64,000 nucleotides of DNA from Streptomyces sp. JH14 (lineage in GTDB: Bacteria > Actinomycetota > Actinomycetes > Streptomycetales > Streptomycetaceae): NCBI RefSeq assembly GCF_029428675.1, contig NZ_JAJNEL010000001.1, positions 558,001 through 622,000 on the forward strand, given 5' to 3'. The position numbers and the translations under genes are program-made. Shown in pieces: positions 8,225-16,815 of this stretch. The notes below the pieces were generated by a model. The model was not told the origin of the DNA and made no database searches. It saw only the letters and a list, made by a program, of their open reading frames with translations. Positions within the stretch are counted from its first letter, which is position 1. Each line of letters starts with the position of its first letter.

Positions 8225-9816
8225 ACGGCCGGACATCCGTACGGGCACGAAAGGCCGTACGGAAACCCGAGACCGTGACAGCCGGGCAGGGACCCAGGCC
8301 GGTGCGGTTCCTTCGGGCCGCCCTGGTGCACGTCCCTCTTGCGCTGCGGGGCCTGCGCTCGCGCCTGGTGGTGGCCTTCGCCCTGGTGGCTGTGGCCGGC
8401 GCCCTGAGCACCGGAGCCCTCGCCTTCCGGGAGGCGCGCACGGGGGTGCTTCAGCAGAGCCAGGACTCCGTCATCCGGCAGTTTCGGGCCAGTATCGACG
8501 CCGTGGCTGTCCAGACCCCCCTGCCGCCGAGCCAGTCGGACTTGCAGACGGCGGTGGACCAGGTGCTCCACGCCAACCAGTCACAAGGATGGCGGGTATT
8601 GGCCACGTACCGCAGCCTCCGAGCCTACGCACCGAGTGCCGGCTTCGACATGCTGAGCCCGCAACTGCGCCGGTCCGTAGGAACCACACCTGCCGCGGTG
8701 TTCCAGCGGGTGAACGCCGACGGGCATCCCTACCTCGTCGTCGGACTGCCGGTCACCTACAACAGCGGCGAGGGTACGAAGCCCAAGCTCTCAGGGCTCG
8801 TGATGTACCTGGTGGTACCGCAGAACACCGAACAGGCCTACGTCGAAGCGATGGTCAGCGCCATCGAGCACGCCACCCTGGTGGCGCTGTGCCTCGCCGT
8901 CGTCCTGGCGCTGGTGGCCGCGAGCGGCGTTCTCCGTCCCGTGCGGGCGTTGCGCCGGGCCACACGCCGGATGGCCGAGGGACACCTCGACGTCCGGCTC
9001 GCCGTCAACGGCTCCGACGAACTGGCCGACCTCTCGCAGTCCTTCAACCACACGGCGGCCGCCTTGGAGGAGTCGGTCGCGGAGTTGCGCCGCCTGGAGG
9101 CCCAGGCGCGACGCTTCGTCGCGGACGTCTCCCATGAACTGCGCACACCGCTGGCGGCGATGTCGGCGGTCACCGACGTGCTGGACGAGAAGGCGCTGCA
9201 CCTGGACCGGGAGACCGGCGAGGCATTGCAGCTCATCAGCGAGGGGACCAGTCGGCTGAGCGTGCTGGTGAACGACCTGATGGAGATCTCCCGCTTCGAC
9301 GCGGGCGCGGCTGAACTCAACTTGGACGAGATCGACTTGGCCGAGTTCGTGCAGCACACCCTTGCCGCCCGGGGGTGGCAGGGCCAGGTCGAGACCCGCT
9401 TGCCCCGACCGGGCGTGCTCAGGACGCGCGTGGATCCGCGCCGGCTCGACGTGGTGATGGCCAACCTGGTCGGCAACGCGCTGCGGCACGGGGACCCGCC
9501 GGTGCGGCTGAGCATGGGCGTGAGAGAGGAGCGAGCGGACATGGCGTGGGCCGTCATCGAGGTGACCGACAACGGACCGGGGATCGCCGAGGAAGCCATG
9601 CCGCACATCTTCGAACGCTTCTACAAAGCGAGCACCACACGGACCAGAAGCGAGAGCAGCGGTCTGGGCCTGGCCATCACCGCGGAGAACGTGCGCCTGC
9701 ACGGAGGACGCATCAGCGCGGCGAACCTGCCGGAGGGCGGCGCGGTGTTCACGGTCGAGCTCCCCCTGCGCCGCGACTCCGCAACCGACGACGACGCCAC
9801 CGGGAGTGCCTGGTGA
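8221..9816 (+). CDS. HAMP-domain sensor histidine kinase
   Basis: A membrane sensor kinase of 531 residues. A basic N-terminus is followed by transmembrane helix 1 at about 49-69, an extracytoplasmic sensor of about 150 residues, and helix 2 at about 218-238. A HAMP linker comes next (RRATRRMAEGHLDVRL). The DHp helix carries the phospho-accepting His near 305 in VSHELRTPL. The ATPase domain shows the N box (NLVGNALRHG), G1 (DNGPGI), F (FERFYKA) and G2 (SGLGLAI). The start GTG shares bases with the stop of the regulator gene, so the two are translationally coupled. The lipoprotein gene downstream also overlaps, making one three-gene signalling operon. Confidence 0.92.
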   Translation: MNGRTSVRARKAVRKPETVTAGQGPRPVRFLRAALVHVPLALRGLRSRLVVAFALVAVAGALSTGALAFREARTGVLQQSQDSVIRQFRASIDAVAVQTPLPPSQSDLQTAVDQVLHANQSQGWRVLATYRSLRAYAPSAGFDMLSPQLRRSVGTTPAAVFQRVNADGHPYLVVGLPVTYNSGEGTKPKLSGLVMYLVVPQNTEQAYVEAMVSAIEHATLVALCLAVVLALVAASGVLRPVRALRRATRRMAEGHLDVRLAVNGSDELADLSQSFNHTAAALEESVAELRRLEAQARRFVADVSHELRTPLAAMSAVTDVLDEKALHLDRETGEALQLISEGTSRLSVLVNDLMEISRFDAGAAELNLDEIDLAEFVQHTLAARGWQGQVETRLPRPGVLRTRVDPRRLDVVMANLVGNALRHGDPPVRLSMGVREERADMAWAVIEVTDNGPGIAEEAMPHIFERFYKASTTRTRSESSGLGLAITAENVRLHGGRISAANLPEGGAVFTVELPLRRDSATDDDATGSAW

Positions 9817-10403
9817 GGGGCTCGCGCGTGGCGGCGCTGCTGACCGGGCTCACGGCCGCGCTCACGCTCTCGGCGTGCGGAGTCCCCCCGTCCGACGTCA
9901 TCCAGGCCGGCGCTCCGGCGAGCGGCATGTTCTCCCCCGGTCCACAGCCCTCGGCGCCAACCCTCGTCTCCGTCTATTTCCTGCACCACGGTGATCTGGC
10001 GCCGTATCTTCGCAAGGTGCGCGCCCCGGGGGACTTCGGGGCCGTCGTGCGCCTGCTGTTCGACGGACCGACCACGAGCGAGGCCGTCACGGCCACCACG
10101 GAGCTGCCCCACCTGACGGATACACCGGAAGTGGCGATCAGCGGCGACAACACCTTCTCCATCCAGCTCCCCAAAGGTGTCCCCCCCTTCAGCCACCTGG
10201 CCATGCGGCAGCTGGCGTGCACGGCGGCTCACGTCGCTGTGACGTTTGCCGCGCAGCCCGCGGACACGAATCAGGACGGCGCCGCTGCAGCTCCGCCCGT
10301 CACTGCGCAACGCTCCCCCGGACACACGCGCGTCCTTGTGCTCGGGGACGGATGGGCGATGAAGCAGTCGGACGACTCGTGTCCCGACCCTGCCCAGCCG
10401 TAG
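9813..10403 (+). CDS. GerMN-like lipoprotein co-transcribed with the two-component pair
   Basis: A 196-residue exported lipoprotein. The GTG at 9813 overlaps the kinase stop codon (GTGA). The N-terminus is a short basic signal peptide ending in the lipobox LSAC, with the lipidated Cys near residue 22. The mature part contains a segment of GerMN character (VYFLHHGDLAP, then VVRLLFDGPTTSEA). This recalls LpqB, the lipoprotein of the mtrAB operon, but it is much shorter. Function is unknown; by analogy with CseA and LpqB it may modulate the adjacent kinase. The C-terminal third is low in predicted structure. Confidence 0.75.
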   Translation: MRGSRVAALLTGLTAALTLSACGVPPSDVIQAGAPASGMFSPGPQPSAPTLVSVYFLHHGDLAPYLRKVRAPGDFGAVVRLLFDGPTTSEAVTATTELPHLTDTPEVAISGDNTFSIQLPKGVPPFSHLAMRQLACTAAHVAVTFAAQPADTNQDGAAAAPPVTAQRSPGHTRVLVLGDGWAMKQSDDSCPDPAQP

Positions 10404-10463
10404 GAGTGGTCCGGGCACGGCCCCGGTAACGGTGGAGATCGTCGTTCGACCGGTCCGTAGCCC

Positions 10464-11453
10464 CTACGCGGGCGGGGTGCCGTCGCCGAACGGGCGGCCG
10501 CCGAGCTGCTCGCGGTGGTGCGGGGTCCGCCAGCCGGTCAGGTCGGGGCCCAGTGGCACGATGCCGGTGGGGTTGATGCCCGTATGCACCCGGTAGTAGT
10601 GCTGCTTGATGTGGTCGAAGTCGACGGTGTCGCCGAATCCCGGGGTCTGGAAGAGGTCCCTGGCGTAGGCCCACAGCACCGGGTCCTCGGTCAGTTTCGA
10701 GCGGTTGCACTTGAAGTGGCCGTGGTAGACGGCGTCGAAGCGGACGAGCGTGGTGAAGAGCCGGATGTCGGCCTCCGTGATCGTCTCCCCCACCAGGTAC
10801 CGCTGGTTCCTGAGGCGTCCGGAGACCAGGTCGAGTCTGCGGAACACGTCGTGGTACGCGGTTTCGTACTCGTCCTGGCTGCTGGCGAATCCGGCCCGGT
10901 ACACGCCGTTGTTGACGTCTCGGTAGATACCGCCCATGACCTCGTCGATCTCGTCCCGCAGCCGTTCGGGGTAGAGATCGGGCGCTCCGGGCCGGTGCAG
11001 CGCGGTCCACTCGGTGGCAAAGTCCAGGGTGATCTGCTGGAAGTCGTTGGTGACGAGTTTCCCGCTGGGTACGTCCACGATCGCGGGCACGCTGACACCG
11101 CCGGAGTAGCCGCTTTCGCGCGCCTCGTATGCCTCGCTGAGGTAGGAGATGCCGAGTACCGGGTCCCGGCCGCCCTCGTCCAGGGTGAAGCGCCAGCTGC
11201 GGTCGTCCTGGATGGGGTCGGCCACGGCGAGCGAGAGGGCGTCCTCCAGGCCGAGGAGCCGCCGGGAGACGAGAGCCCTGCTCGCCCAGGGGCAGGCTCG
11301 GCTGACGACCAGCCGGTAGCGGCCTGCCTCGACCGGCCAGCCGTCCCGGCCGTCGGCCGTGATCCGGTCCGCGAAGTGGCTCGTGGACCGCTTGAAGGGC
11401 TTGTGTCCGTACGCTGCGTTGCCGTCGGGTCCACTACCGGTGGGGTTGCTCAT
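10464..11453 (-). CDS. Glutathionyl-hydroquinone reductase-like GST (Xi class)
   Basis: A cytosolic thiol-dependent reductase of 329 residues. The thioredoxin-like N-terminal half has the catalytic Cys in the CPWA motif of VVSRACPWASRA. An all-helical C-terminal GST domain follows (YLVGETITEADIRLF). The length and the NFQQITLDF-like NDFQQ text match the YqjG/EcfG group, which reduces S-thiolated hydroquinones, here presumably with mycothiol-linked substrates because Streptomyces lack glutathione. ATG 11453 is preceded by GGGAGA. The upstream MFS gene ends inside this gene, with a 20-nt overlap, so the two form an operon. Confidence 0.85.
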   Translation of the reverse strand: MSNPTGSGPDGNAAYGHKPFKRSTSHFADRITADGRDGWPVEAGRYRLVVSRACPWASRALVSRRLLGLEDALSLAVADPIQDDRSWRFTLDEGGRDPVLGISYLSEAYEARESGYSGGVSVPAIVDVPSGKLVTNDFQQITLDFATEWTALHRPGAPDLYPERLRDEIDEVMGGIYRDVNNGVYRAGFASSQDEYETAYHDVFRRLDLVSGRLRNQRYLVGETITEADIRLFTTLVRFDAVYHGHFKCNRSKLTEDPVLWAYARDLFQTPGFGDTVDFDHIKQHYYRVHTGINPTGIVPLGPDLTGWRTPHHREQLGGRPFGDGTPPA

Positions 11454-12945
11454 CGTGGTCTCCCTTCCAGCCGGACAGGCCGTCCTGGCGTCGCGTCCTC
11501 CGCCGGGTGAGCGCCACATCGGTCATCGCCAGCACGAGTGCCCCCAGCACGAAGGCGATCGAGACGATGAGCCCGCTGTCGAACGCGCTCCTCCAGCCCT
11601 CGGAAGGCAGCCGTGCGAAGAAGACCGAGCCGACCGCGGCAATCCCGATCGCGGAGCCGACGCGCTGGCCGGTCTGGAGCGTCCCCGCGGCGCTCCCACC
11701 GCCGACCACCGGCACCTGGGACAGGGTCAGGGTCAGGTTCGGAGCGATGACGAGGCCACTGCCCACACCGGCCAGGAGCAACGGGGCCGCCATCGCCCAG
11801 GCGACACTGCGGCCCGGCACGATGTGCACGGCGAACGCCGTGGCCGCGAGTCCGACGACCACCATGGACAGTCCCACGACGACCAGCGGTCTCCCGTAAC
11901 GGCTGACCATCCGGCCACCCGGTCCCGCGGCGGCCGCCGCCCCCAGAGCGAACGGCGTGATCGCCAGTCCGGCCTGGAGCGCGGTGCAGTGCAGGCCGGC
12001 CTGCAGATAGAGGGTGCTGATGAAGAAGATCGAGGTGAATCCGGCAAAGTACAGCAGGCTGAGCAGACAGCCCAGCCAGTAGGAGTGCAGCCGGAACAGC
12101 GACAGGTCCAGGACGGGCACGGTGCCGTGCCTGCCGCACCGGGCCTCCCAGCCGGCGAAGGCGGCGAGCAGCACCACGGCCACGACCACCAGCAGCCACT
12201 TCCCGTCGCCCGACCACTGCTGCTCCTGGACGAAGGGCAGCAGCAGGGCCAGCACGCCCGCACCCAGGAGGAGTACGCCGACGGGGTCGAGGTCCCTCGG
12301 CCGCACGCGGCCGGCCGCCGGTGTGTCCGGGAGGAGACGCCGGGCGAGCAGGAAGCAGACGATGCCGAGCGGCAGGTTGACGAGGAACACCCAGCGCCAG
12401 CCCCCCTCCCGTCCCGCGGCCTGGATCAGCAGCCCGCCCAGCAAAGGGCCGACGGCGGTCGAGATTCCGACCACCGTGCTGAACATGCCGAAGGCGCGGC
12501 CCCGCTCCTGGCCGGAGAACATCTGCTGGATCAACGCGGAGATCTGCGGCGAGATCAGGGCTCCGCCGAAGCCCTGAATCACCCGGGCGACCACCAGCCA
12601 GGTACTGGAGTGGGCGGCTCCGCAGGCCGCCGACGCGAGCGTGAACAGGGCCAGCCCCGCCAGGAACACCACACGGCGCCCCCGGGCGTCGCCCAGCCGC
12701 CCGGCGGGGATGAGCAGGAGCCCGAAGGCGAGGGCGTAGCCGGAGAGGACCCATTGCAGATCTGATTCCGGGCTCCGCAGGTCGTTGCGGATCGACGGCA
12801 GGGCGACGTTGACGATGGACACGTCCAACAGCGTCATGAAGCCCGCCACCAGGCACACGGCAAGTGCCTGCCAGCGGCGGGGGTCGGGCGCCGGGGCCAT
12901 CTCGCGCCCCGCCGCGCCACCCTGGGACGTTGCGCTCTCCGGCAT
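11434..12945 (-). CDS. MFS drug exporter, DHA2 (14-helix) type
   Basis: A 503-residue proton-coupled efflux protein. N-terminal helix text FMTLLDVSIVNVALPSI is motif D1 of the DHA2 family. GRLGDARGRRVVF is the cytoplasmic motif A after helix 2. IQGFGGALISP and GPLLGGLLIQ follow as motifs B and C. About 14 helices are expected. ATG 12945 opens MPESATSQGG; upstream text in this frame is shadow. The stop lies within the following GST gene, which suggests coupled export and reduction of a quinone-like or electrophilic compound. That pairing is inferred from context only. Confidence 0.88.
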   Translation of the reverse strand: MPESATSQGGAAGREMAPAPDPRRWQALAVCLVAGFMTLLDVSIVNVALPSIRNDLRSPESDLQWVLSGYALAFGLLLIPAGRLGDARGRRVVFLAGLALFTLASAACGAAHSSTWLVVARVIQGFGGALISPQISALIQQMFSGQERGRAFGMFSTVVGISTAVGPLLGGLLIQAAGREGGWRWVFLVNLPLGIVCFLLARRLLPDTPAAGRVRPRDLDPVGVLLLGAGVLALLLPFVQEQQWSGDGKWLLVVVAVVLLAAFAGWEARCGRHGTVPVLDLSLFRLHSYWLGCLLSLLYFAGFTSIFFISTLYLQAGLHCTALQAGLAITPFALGAAAAAGPGGRMVSRYGRPLVVVGLSMVVVGLAATAFAVHIVPGRSVAWAMAAPLLLAGVGSGLVIAPNLTLTLSQVPVVGGGSAAGTLQTGQRVGSAIGIAAVGSVFFARLPSEGWRSAFDSGLIVSIAFVLGALVLAMTDVALTRRRTRRQDGLSGWKGDHDEQPHR

Positions 12946-13043
12946 GACTCGCACCCTAGGCGGCCGGTCGCGATTCCTCACCCGTGACAGGGCCGACTGC
13001 CGTAAACACCGCCGTCGGGGAGGAGGCCAGACGGCACGTCCGG

Positions 13044-13490
13044 TCAGGCCGCCGAGCCCATGTGCGCTTCTCGGTGCTGACCCGTGCACAGCGCCCAGAC
13101 GATGAAGATGTTGACCGCCACCAGCGTCATCGCCCACAAGGGGTAGTACGGCAGCCACAGGAAGTTGGCGATCGCGCCGAGCCCCGCGACGACCACACCG
13201 AAGTAGCGTGCCCAGAGGGCTCCGGTGAGTACGGCGCAGCCGGCGAGGACGATGACGATGCCCAGAATGAGGTGGACCCAGCCCCAGCCCGACAGGCTGA
13301 ACTGGAAGACGTAGTGACGCGTCGCGACGAAGAGGTCGTCCCTGGCGATGGCCGCGATCCCCTCGAGGATCGCCATCACTCCCCCGAAGATCATCAGGGC
13401 TGCCGCGAGGACGGTGGTGCCGGATGTGGGCCCGTACCACGGACCTGGGTCGGCCTTGCCTGTCTTGGGCGCGGTGGCGTTACTGGCCAT
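13044..13490 (-). CDS. DUF7144-type four-helix membrane protein
   Basis: A 148-residue membrane protein with four helices: TTVLAAALMIFGGVMAILEG, GWVHLILGIVIVLAGCA, ARYFGVVVAGLGAIANFLWL and WAMTLVAVNIFIVWALC. The text PYYPLWAM near helix 4 and the overall length match a family widespread in actinobacteria, lately labelled DUF7144. Its function is unknown. ATG 13490 has GAGGAGG 10 nt upstream. It is a single-gene unit between the MFS gene and the divergent regulator. Confidence 0.8.
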   Translation of the reverse strand: MASNATAPKTGKADPGPWYGPTSGTTVLAAALMIFGGVMAILEGIAAIARDDLFVATRHYVFQFSLSGWGWVHLILGIVIVLAGCAVLTGALWARYFGVVVAGLGAIANFLWLPYYPLWAMTLVAVNIFIVWALCTGQHREAHMGSAA

Positions 13491-13612
13491 GTCGGTCGCC
13501 TCCTCGGGCGGCATTCCGGCCGGCCCGCGGGTGGGCCTGACCGTCCGTGTCCCCCCGTCACAGCGTGGCATGGCCGTACCTGCTCGGCATTCCGGCGGAC
13601 TGCACCCATAGA

Positions 13613-13649
13613 CCTCTCACATCAGGGATATTCTCTCTGGTGTGAGAGG
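13613..13649. promoter_or_regulatory. 37-bp near-perfect palindrome over the start of the XRE-cupin gene
   Basis: Pairing around 13631 gives 15 matches in 18, with uninterrupted outer arms CCTCTCACA and TGTGAGAGG. The right arm contains the GTG start codon at 13642. A TATTCT -10-like box lies at 13629-13634. A regulator bound here would block both RNA polymerase and a leaderless start, so autorepression by the encoded HTH protein is the simplest reading. Confidence 0.65.
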
Positions 13650-14223
13650 GACCGAAGAGGTGGAACCGGCTTCCGTCGATGCCCGGCTGGCCGCCCGGCT
13701 GGGCGAGCTCCGCGCCGAGCGCGGCTGGCCGCTGGACGAACTGTCCCGGCGCAGCGGTGTCAGCCGCTCGACGCTGTCGCGCCTGGAGCGCGGCGAGCTG
13801 AGCCCGACCGCCGCCCAGCTGGGGCGGTTGTGCACGGTGTTCCAGCGGACGATGTCGCGGCTGCTGATGGAGGTGGAGACGGAGCCACCGCAGCTGGTGC
13901 CCGTCGAGCGGCAGCCGGTGTGGCGGGACGAGGCGTCCGGCTTCGTGCGCCGATCGGTCTCGCCGCCGCACACCGGTCTGCGCGCCGAGATCATCGAGGG
14001 GACGCTCGACCCGGGCGCCGGCATCGCGTACGAGCACGCGCCGGTGCCCGGTCTGGAACAGCACGTCTGGGTGCTGGAGGGGACGGTGGAGATCACCGTC
14101 GAGAACACCGTGCACACCGTGCGCCCCGGGGACTGTCTGCGGTTCCGGTTGAACGGCCCCTCGCACTTCCGCTGTCCGGGCCCCGACCCGGTCCGCTATG
14201 CCGTGATGATCGTTCTGCCGTGA
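13642..14223 (+). CDS. XRE-family regulator with C-terminal cupin domain
   Basis: A 193-residue transcription factor. Residues about 15-75 form the helix-turn-helix (RLGELRAERGWPLDELSRR, then SRSTLSRLERGELSP). Residues about 115-190 form a cupin sensor (PGAGIAYEHAP, LEGTVEITVE, VRPGDCLRF). The architecture matches SutR/PuuR-type regulators that sense a small metabolite. The GTG start has no ribosome site and sits 7 nt after a -10-like TATTCT, so a leaderless transcript is likely. A GNAT gene begins 13 nt after its stop and is probably co-expressed. Confidence 0.88.
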   Translation: MRGTEEVEPASVDARLAARLGELRAERGWPLDELSRRSGVSRSTLSRLERGELSPTAAQLGRLCTVFQRTMSRLLMEVETEPPQLVPVERQPVWRDEASGFVRRSVSPPHTGLRAEIIEGTLDPGAGIAYEHAPVPGLEQHVWVLEGTVEITVENTVHTVRPGDCLRFRLNGPSHFRCPGPDPVRYAVMIVLP

Positions 14224-14236
14224 AAGGACCCGTGTC

Positions 14237-14818
14237 ATGACCGAGGCCACCGCATCCGCCGAGTCCGTCCCGGGCACCGAGATCGTCCCCGTCTCCGGCC
14301 CCGAGCTGATCACGTACGCCGATGAGCTGGCCGCTCTCCTGGTGGAGACCGTGGCCGGCGGCGCCTCCGTGGGATTCCTGGCGCCCCTCGACCGCGATGC
14401 CGCCGCCGACTGGTGGCGGGGGCGTGCCGCATCGGTCGACGCGGGCCACCACCGTGTCTGGATCGCCCGGGACGGCGAGCGGGTGGCCGGAACGATCGGC
14501 CTGAACCTGGCCCAGTTGCCGAATTCCCGTCATCGCGCGGAGATCACCAAGGTGATGGTGCGCCCGTCGATGCGCGGCCACGGAGTGGGTCGGTCGCTGC
14601 TCGCCACCGCGGAACGGGCCGCGGCCGAGGCCGGTCTGACTCTGCTGGTCCTGGACACCGAGACGGGCAGCCCCGCCGAGCGGCTCTACCGTACGGCGGG
14701 CTGGACGGAGTGCGGTTCGATTCCGGACTACGCCGGCGACCCGGCCGGGGCCCTGCGGCCGACCACCTTCTACTACAAGGCGATCCGGACGACGGAGCAG
14801 CCGGCGTCGCCCCGATGA
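14237..14818 (+). CDS. GNAT-family N-acetyltransferase
   Basis: A 193-residue acetyl-CoA-dependent acyltransferase. The acetyl-CoA pyrophosphate loop is seen as MRGHGVGRSLLATAE near residue 120, preceded by the beta-4 strand text ITKVMVRPS. LYRTAGWTECGSIPDYA follows near the C-end. Substrate unknown. GAAAGGACC before the ATG at 14237 serves as ribosome site. It is adjacent to the XRE-cupin regulator and probably under its operator, so it may modify the ligand that the regulator senses; that is inference. Confidence 0.85.
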   Translation: MTEATASAESVPGTEIVPVSGPELITYADELAALLVETVAGGASVGFLAPLDRDAAADWWRGRAASVDAGHHRVWIARDGERVAGTIGLNLAQLPNSRHRAEITKVMVRPSMRGHGVGRSLLATAERAAAEAGLTLLVLDTETGSPAERLYRTAGWTECGSIPDYAGDPAGALRPTTFYYKAIRTTEQPASPR

Positions 14819-14867
14819 ACGCGCGGGCTGGACAATGACCGGGCAAGCCACTGACGAGGAGATCCTT

Positions 14868-15356
14868 ATGACGCTGTACGACATTCCCCTGCACACGCTC
14901 ACCGGCGAGCCGACCACCCTGGGCGCCTTCCGGGGCCAGGCGGTCCTGCTGGTGAACGTCGCCTCCAAGTGCGGGCTCACCCCGCAGTACGCGGGCCTGG
15001 AGCGACTACAGAAGACTTACGGGGACCGCGGCTTCACCGTGCTCGGTGTGCCGTGCAACCAGTTCGCGGGCCAGGAGCCCGGGAGCGCGGAGGAGATCCA
15101 GACGTTCTGCTCCACGACGTACGGGGTCAGCTTCCCGCTGCTGGAGAAGGCCGACGTCAACGGTGACCGCCGGCACCCGCTGTACGCCGAGCTGACGCAG
15201 CTCGCGGACGCGGACGGCGAGGCGGGTGACGTCCAGTGGAACTTCGAGAAGTTCCTGATCTCCCCGGCCGGCGAGGCGGTGGCCCGCATCCGCCCCCGCA
15301 CCGAGCCGGAGGCCCCGGAGCTCGTGGCGGCGATCGAGGCCCTGCTCTCCGCCTGA
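14868..15356 (+). CDS. Glutathione-peroxidase-family thiol peroxidase (Cys type)
   Basis: A 162-residue thioredoxin-fold peroxidase reducing hydrogen peroxide or lipid hydroperoxides. The active-site set is present: Cys in VASKCGLTPQY, which replaces selenocysteine; Gln in PCNQFAGQEPG; Trp-Asn in VQWNFEKFL. Streptomyces lack glutathione, so thioredoxin or mycothiol/mycoredoxin is the likely reductant. I chose ATG 14868 because GAGGAGATCC lies just upstream. An earlier in-frame ATG at 14835 has no site. It is followed by a strong bidirectional hairpin. Confidence 0.92.
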   Translation: MTLYDIPLHTLTGEPTTLGAFRGQAVLLVNVASKCGLTPQYAGLERLQKTYGDRGFTVLGVPCNQFAGQEPGSAEEIQTFCSTTYGVSFPLLEKADVNGDRRHPLYAELTQLADADGEAGDVQWNFEKFLISPAGEAVARIRPRTEPEAPELVAAIEALLSA

Positions 15357-15367
15357 CGAACGACGTC

Positions 15368-15402
15368 GTGCCGGGCGGGCCGGCTTTCGGCCCGCCCGGC
15401 AC
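15368..15402. terminator. Perfect 15-bp inverted repeat between convergent genes
   Basis: Arms 15368-15382 and 15388-15402 pair without mismatch around a 5-nt loop (GCTTT). It lies 12 nt after the peroxidase stop and before the convergent acyl-CoA dehydrogenase stop, the expected place for a bidirectional terminator. There is no U tract, as is usual in Streptomyces. Confidence 0.8.
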
Positions 15403-15526
15403 CACCTCGCCCCCGCGGGCGTCGTCCCGGCCCGCCGGGCACGGCATCGAGGCCGTCCGGCGATCGAGCACACACCGGGGTCGACGGCACCGCAACCACT
15501 CCGGCGGCCCGCCCCGCGGCACCGTG

Positions 15527-16753
15527 CTAGCGGATCGGCATGCCCGACAGGGTGCGCGCGATCACCAGCCGCTGGATCTCGCTCGTGCCCTCGAAGATGG
15601 TGTAGATCGCCGCGTCCCGGTGCATCCGCTCCACCGGGTACTCACGGGTGAAGCCGTTGCCGCCGAGGATCTGGATCGCCTGCGCGGTGACCTTCTTCGC
15701 CGTCTCACTGGCGTACAGCTTGGACATGGATCCCTCGGCGGACTCGAACGGCTTGCCGGTGGTCGCCATCCAGGAAGCGCGCCAGACCAGCAGCCGGGCC
15801 GCGTCGATCTGCGTGCGCATGTCCGCGAGCTGGAACGCGACACCCTGGTTGTCGATGATCGGCCGGCCGAACTGGGTGCGCGTCCTGGCGTAGTCGAGCG
15901 CCACCTCGTACGCCGCCCGGGCGGTACCGACCGCCATGGCGCCGACCGCCGGGCGGGACGCCTCGAACGTGGCCATGGCCGCGTTCTTCACGCGCTCGCC
16001 GCCGGACCGGGCACGCTCGCGGGCCCGCGCCAGGCGCTGATCCAGCTTCTCCTTGCCGCCGAGCAGGCAGTGGCCGGGGACCCGGACGTCCTCCAGGACG
16101 ACCTCCGCCGTGTGCGAGGCCCGGATGCCGTGCTTCTTGAACTTCTGCCCCTGCGAGAGACCGGGGGTGTTCGGCGGCACGATGAAGGAGGCGTGCCCCT
16201 TGGAGCCGAGCTCCGCGTCGACCACGGCGACGACGACATGGACATTGGCGATACCGCCGTTGGTCGCCCAGGTCTTGGTGCCGTTGAGCACCCACTCGTC
16301 CTTGGCCTGGTCGTACACCGCACGCGTGCGCATCGAGGCGACGTCCGAGCCCGCGTCCGGCTCGGACGAGCAGAAGGCGGCGACCTTCACATCGGTCGCA
16401 TCGCCGTACATCTGCGGAATCCAGGTGCCGATCTGCTCCTCGGTGCCGTTGGCGAGGACGCCGACGGCCGCCAGGCCCGTACCGACGATCGACAGGGCGA
16501 TGCCGGCGTCGCCCCAGAACAGCTCCTCCATCGCCATCGGGATTCCGAGCCCGGTCGGGTCGAAGAACTGCTGCGCGTAGAAGTCCAGGGAGTAGATTCC
16601 GATCTTGGCCGCCTCCTGGATGACGGGCCAGGGCGTTTCCTCACGCTCGTCCCACTCCGAGGCGGCCGGGCGGATGACATCCGCGGCAAACCCGTGAAGC
16701 CAGTCACGGACCTGCTTCTGGTCGTCGTTGAGATCGAGCGTGAACTCGGCCAT
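15527..16753 (-). CDS. Acyl-CoA dehydrogenase
   Basis: A 408-residue FAD enzyme introducing the alpha-beta double bond of acyl-CoA. Visible are the FAD/substrate loop FCSSEPDAGSDVASM, then KTWATNGG, then LDYARTRTQFGRPI. YTIFEGTSEIQRLVIAR at the C-end contains the catalytic-base Glu of short/medium-chain enzymes. ATG 16753 follows GGAGGGGAAC. The divergent TetR gene and the palindromes between them suggest local control by fatty acyl-CoA or a related ligand. Chain length specificity cannot be read. Confidence 0.93.
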   Translation of the reverse strand: MAEFTLDLNDDQKQVRDWLHGFAADVIRPAASEWDEREETPWPVIQEAAKIGIYSLDFYAQQFFDPTGLGIPMAMEELFWGDAGIALSIVGTGLAAVGVLANGTEEQIGTWIPQMYGDATDVKVAAFCSSEPDAGSDVASMRTRAVYDQAKDEWVLNGTKTWATNGGIANVHVVVAVVDAELGSKGHASFIVPPNTPGLSQGQKFKKHGIRASHTAEVVLEDVRVPGHCLLGGKEKLDQRLARARERARSGGERVKNAAMATFEASRPAVGAMAVGTARAAYEVALDYARTRTQFGRPIIDNQGVAFQLADMRTQIDAARLLVWRASWMATTGKPFESAEGSMSKLYASETAKKVTAQAIQILGGNGFTREYPVERMHRDAAIYTIFEGTSEIQRLVIARTLSGMPIR

Positions 16754-16786
16754 GTTCCCCTCCATGCACTGCAGTAAAAACAAGTC

Positions 16787-16815
16787 GTTACTTGCGGTAA
16801 CAACAGTCTGTTACC
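16787..16815. promoter_or_regulatory. Overlapping GTTAC/GTAAC inverted repeats between acyl-CoA dehydrogenase and TetR genes
   Basis: GTTAC at 16787-16791 and GTAAC at 16797-16801 form one inverted pair. GGTAACA at 16796-16802 and TGTTACC at 16809-16815 form a second, perfect 7-bp pair with a 6-nt spacer. They lie 34-62 nt upstream of the dehydrogenase start and fit TetR-type operators. Confidence 0.6.
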
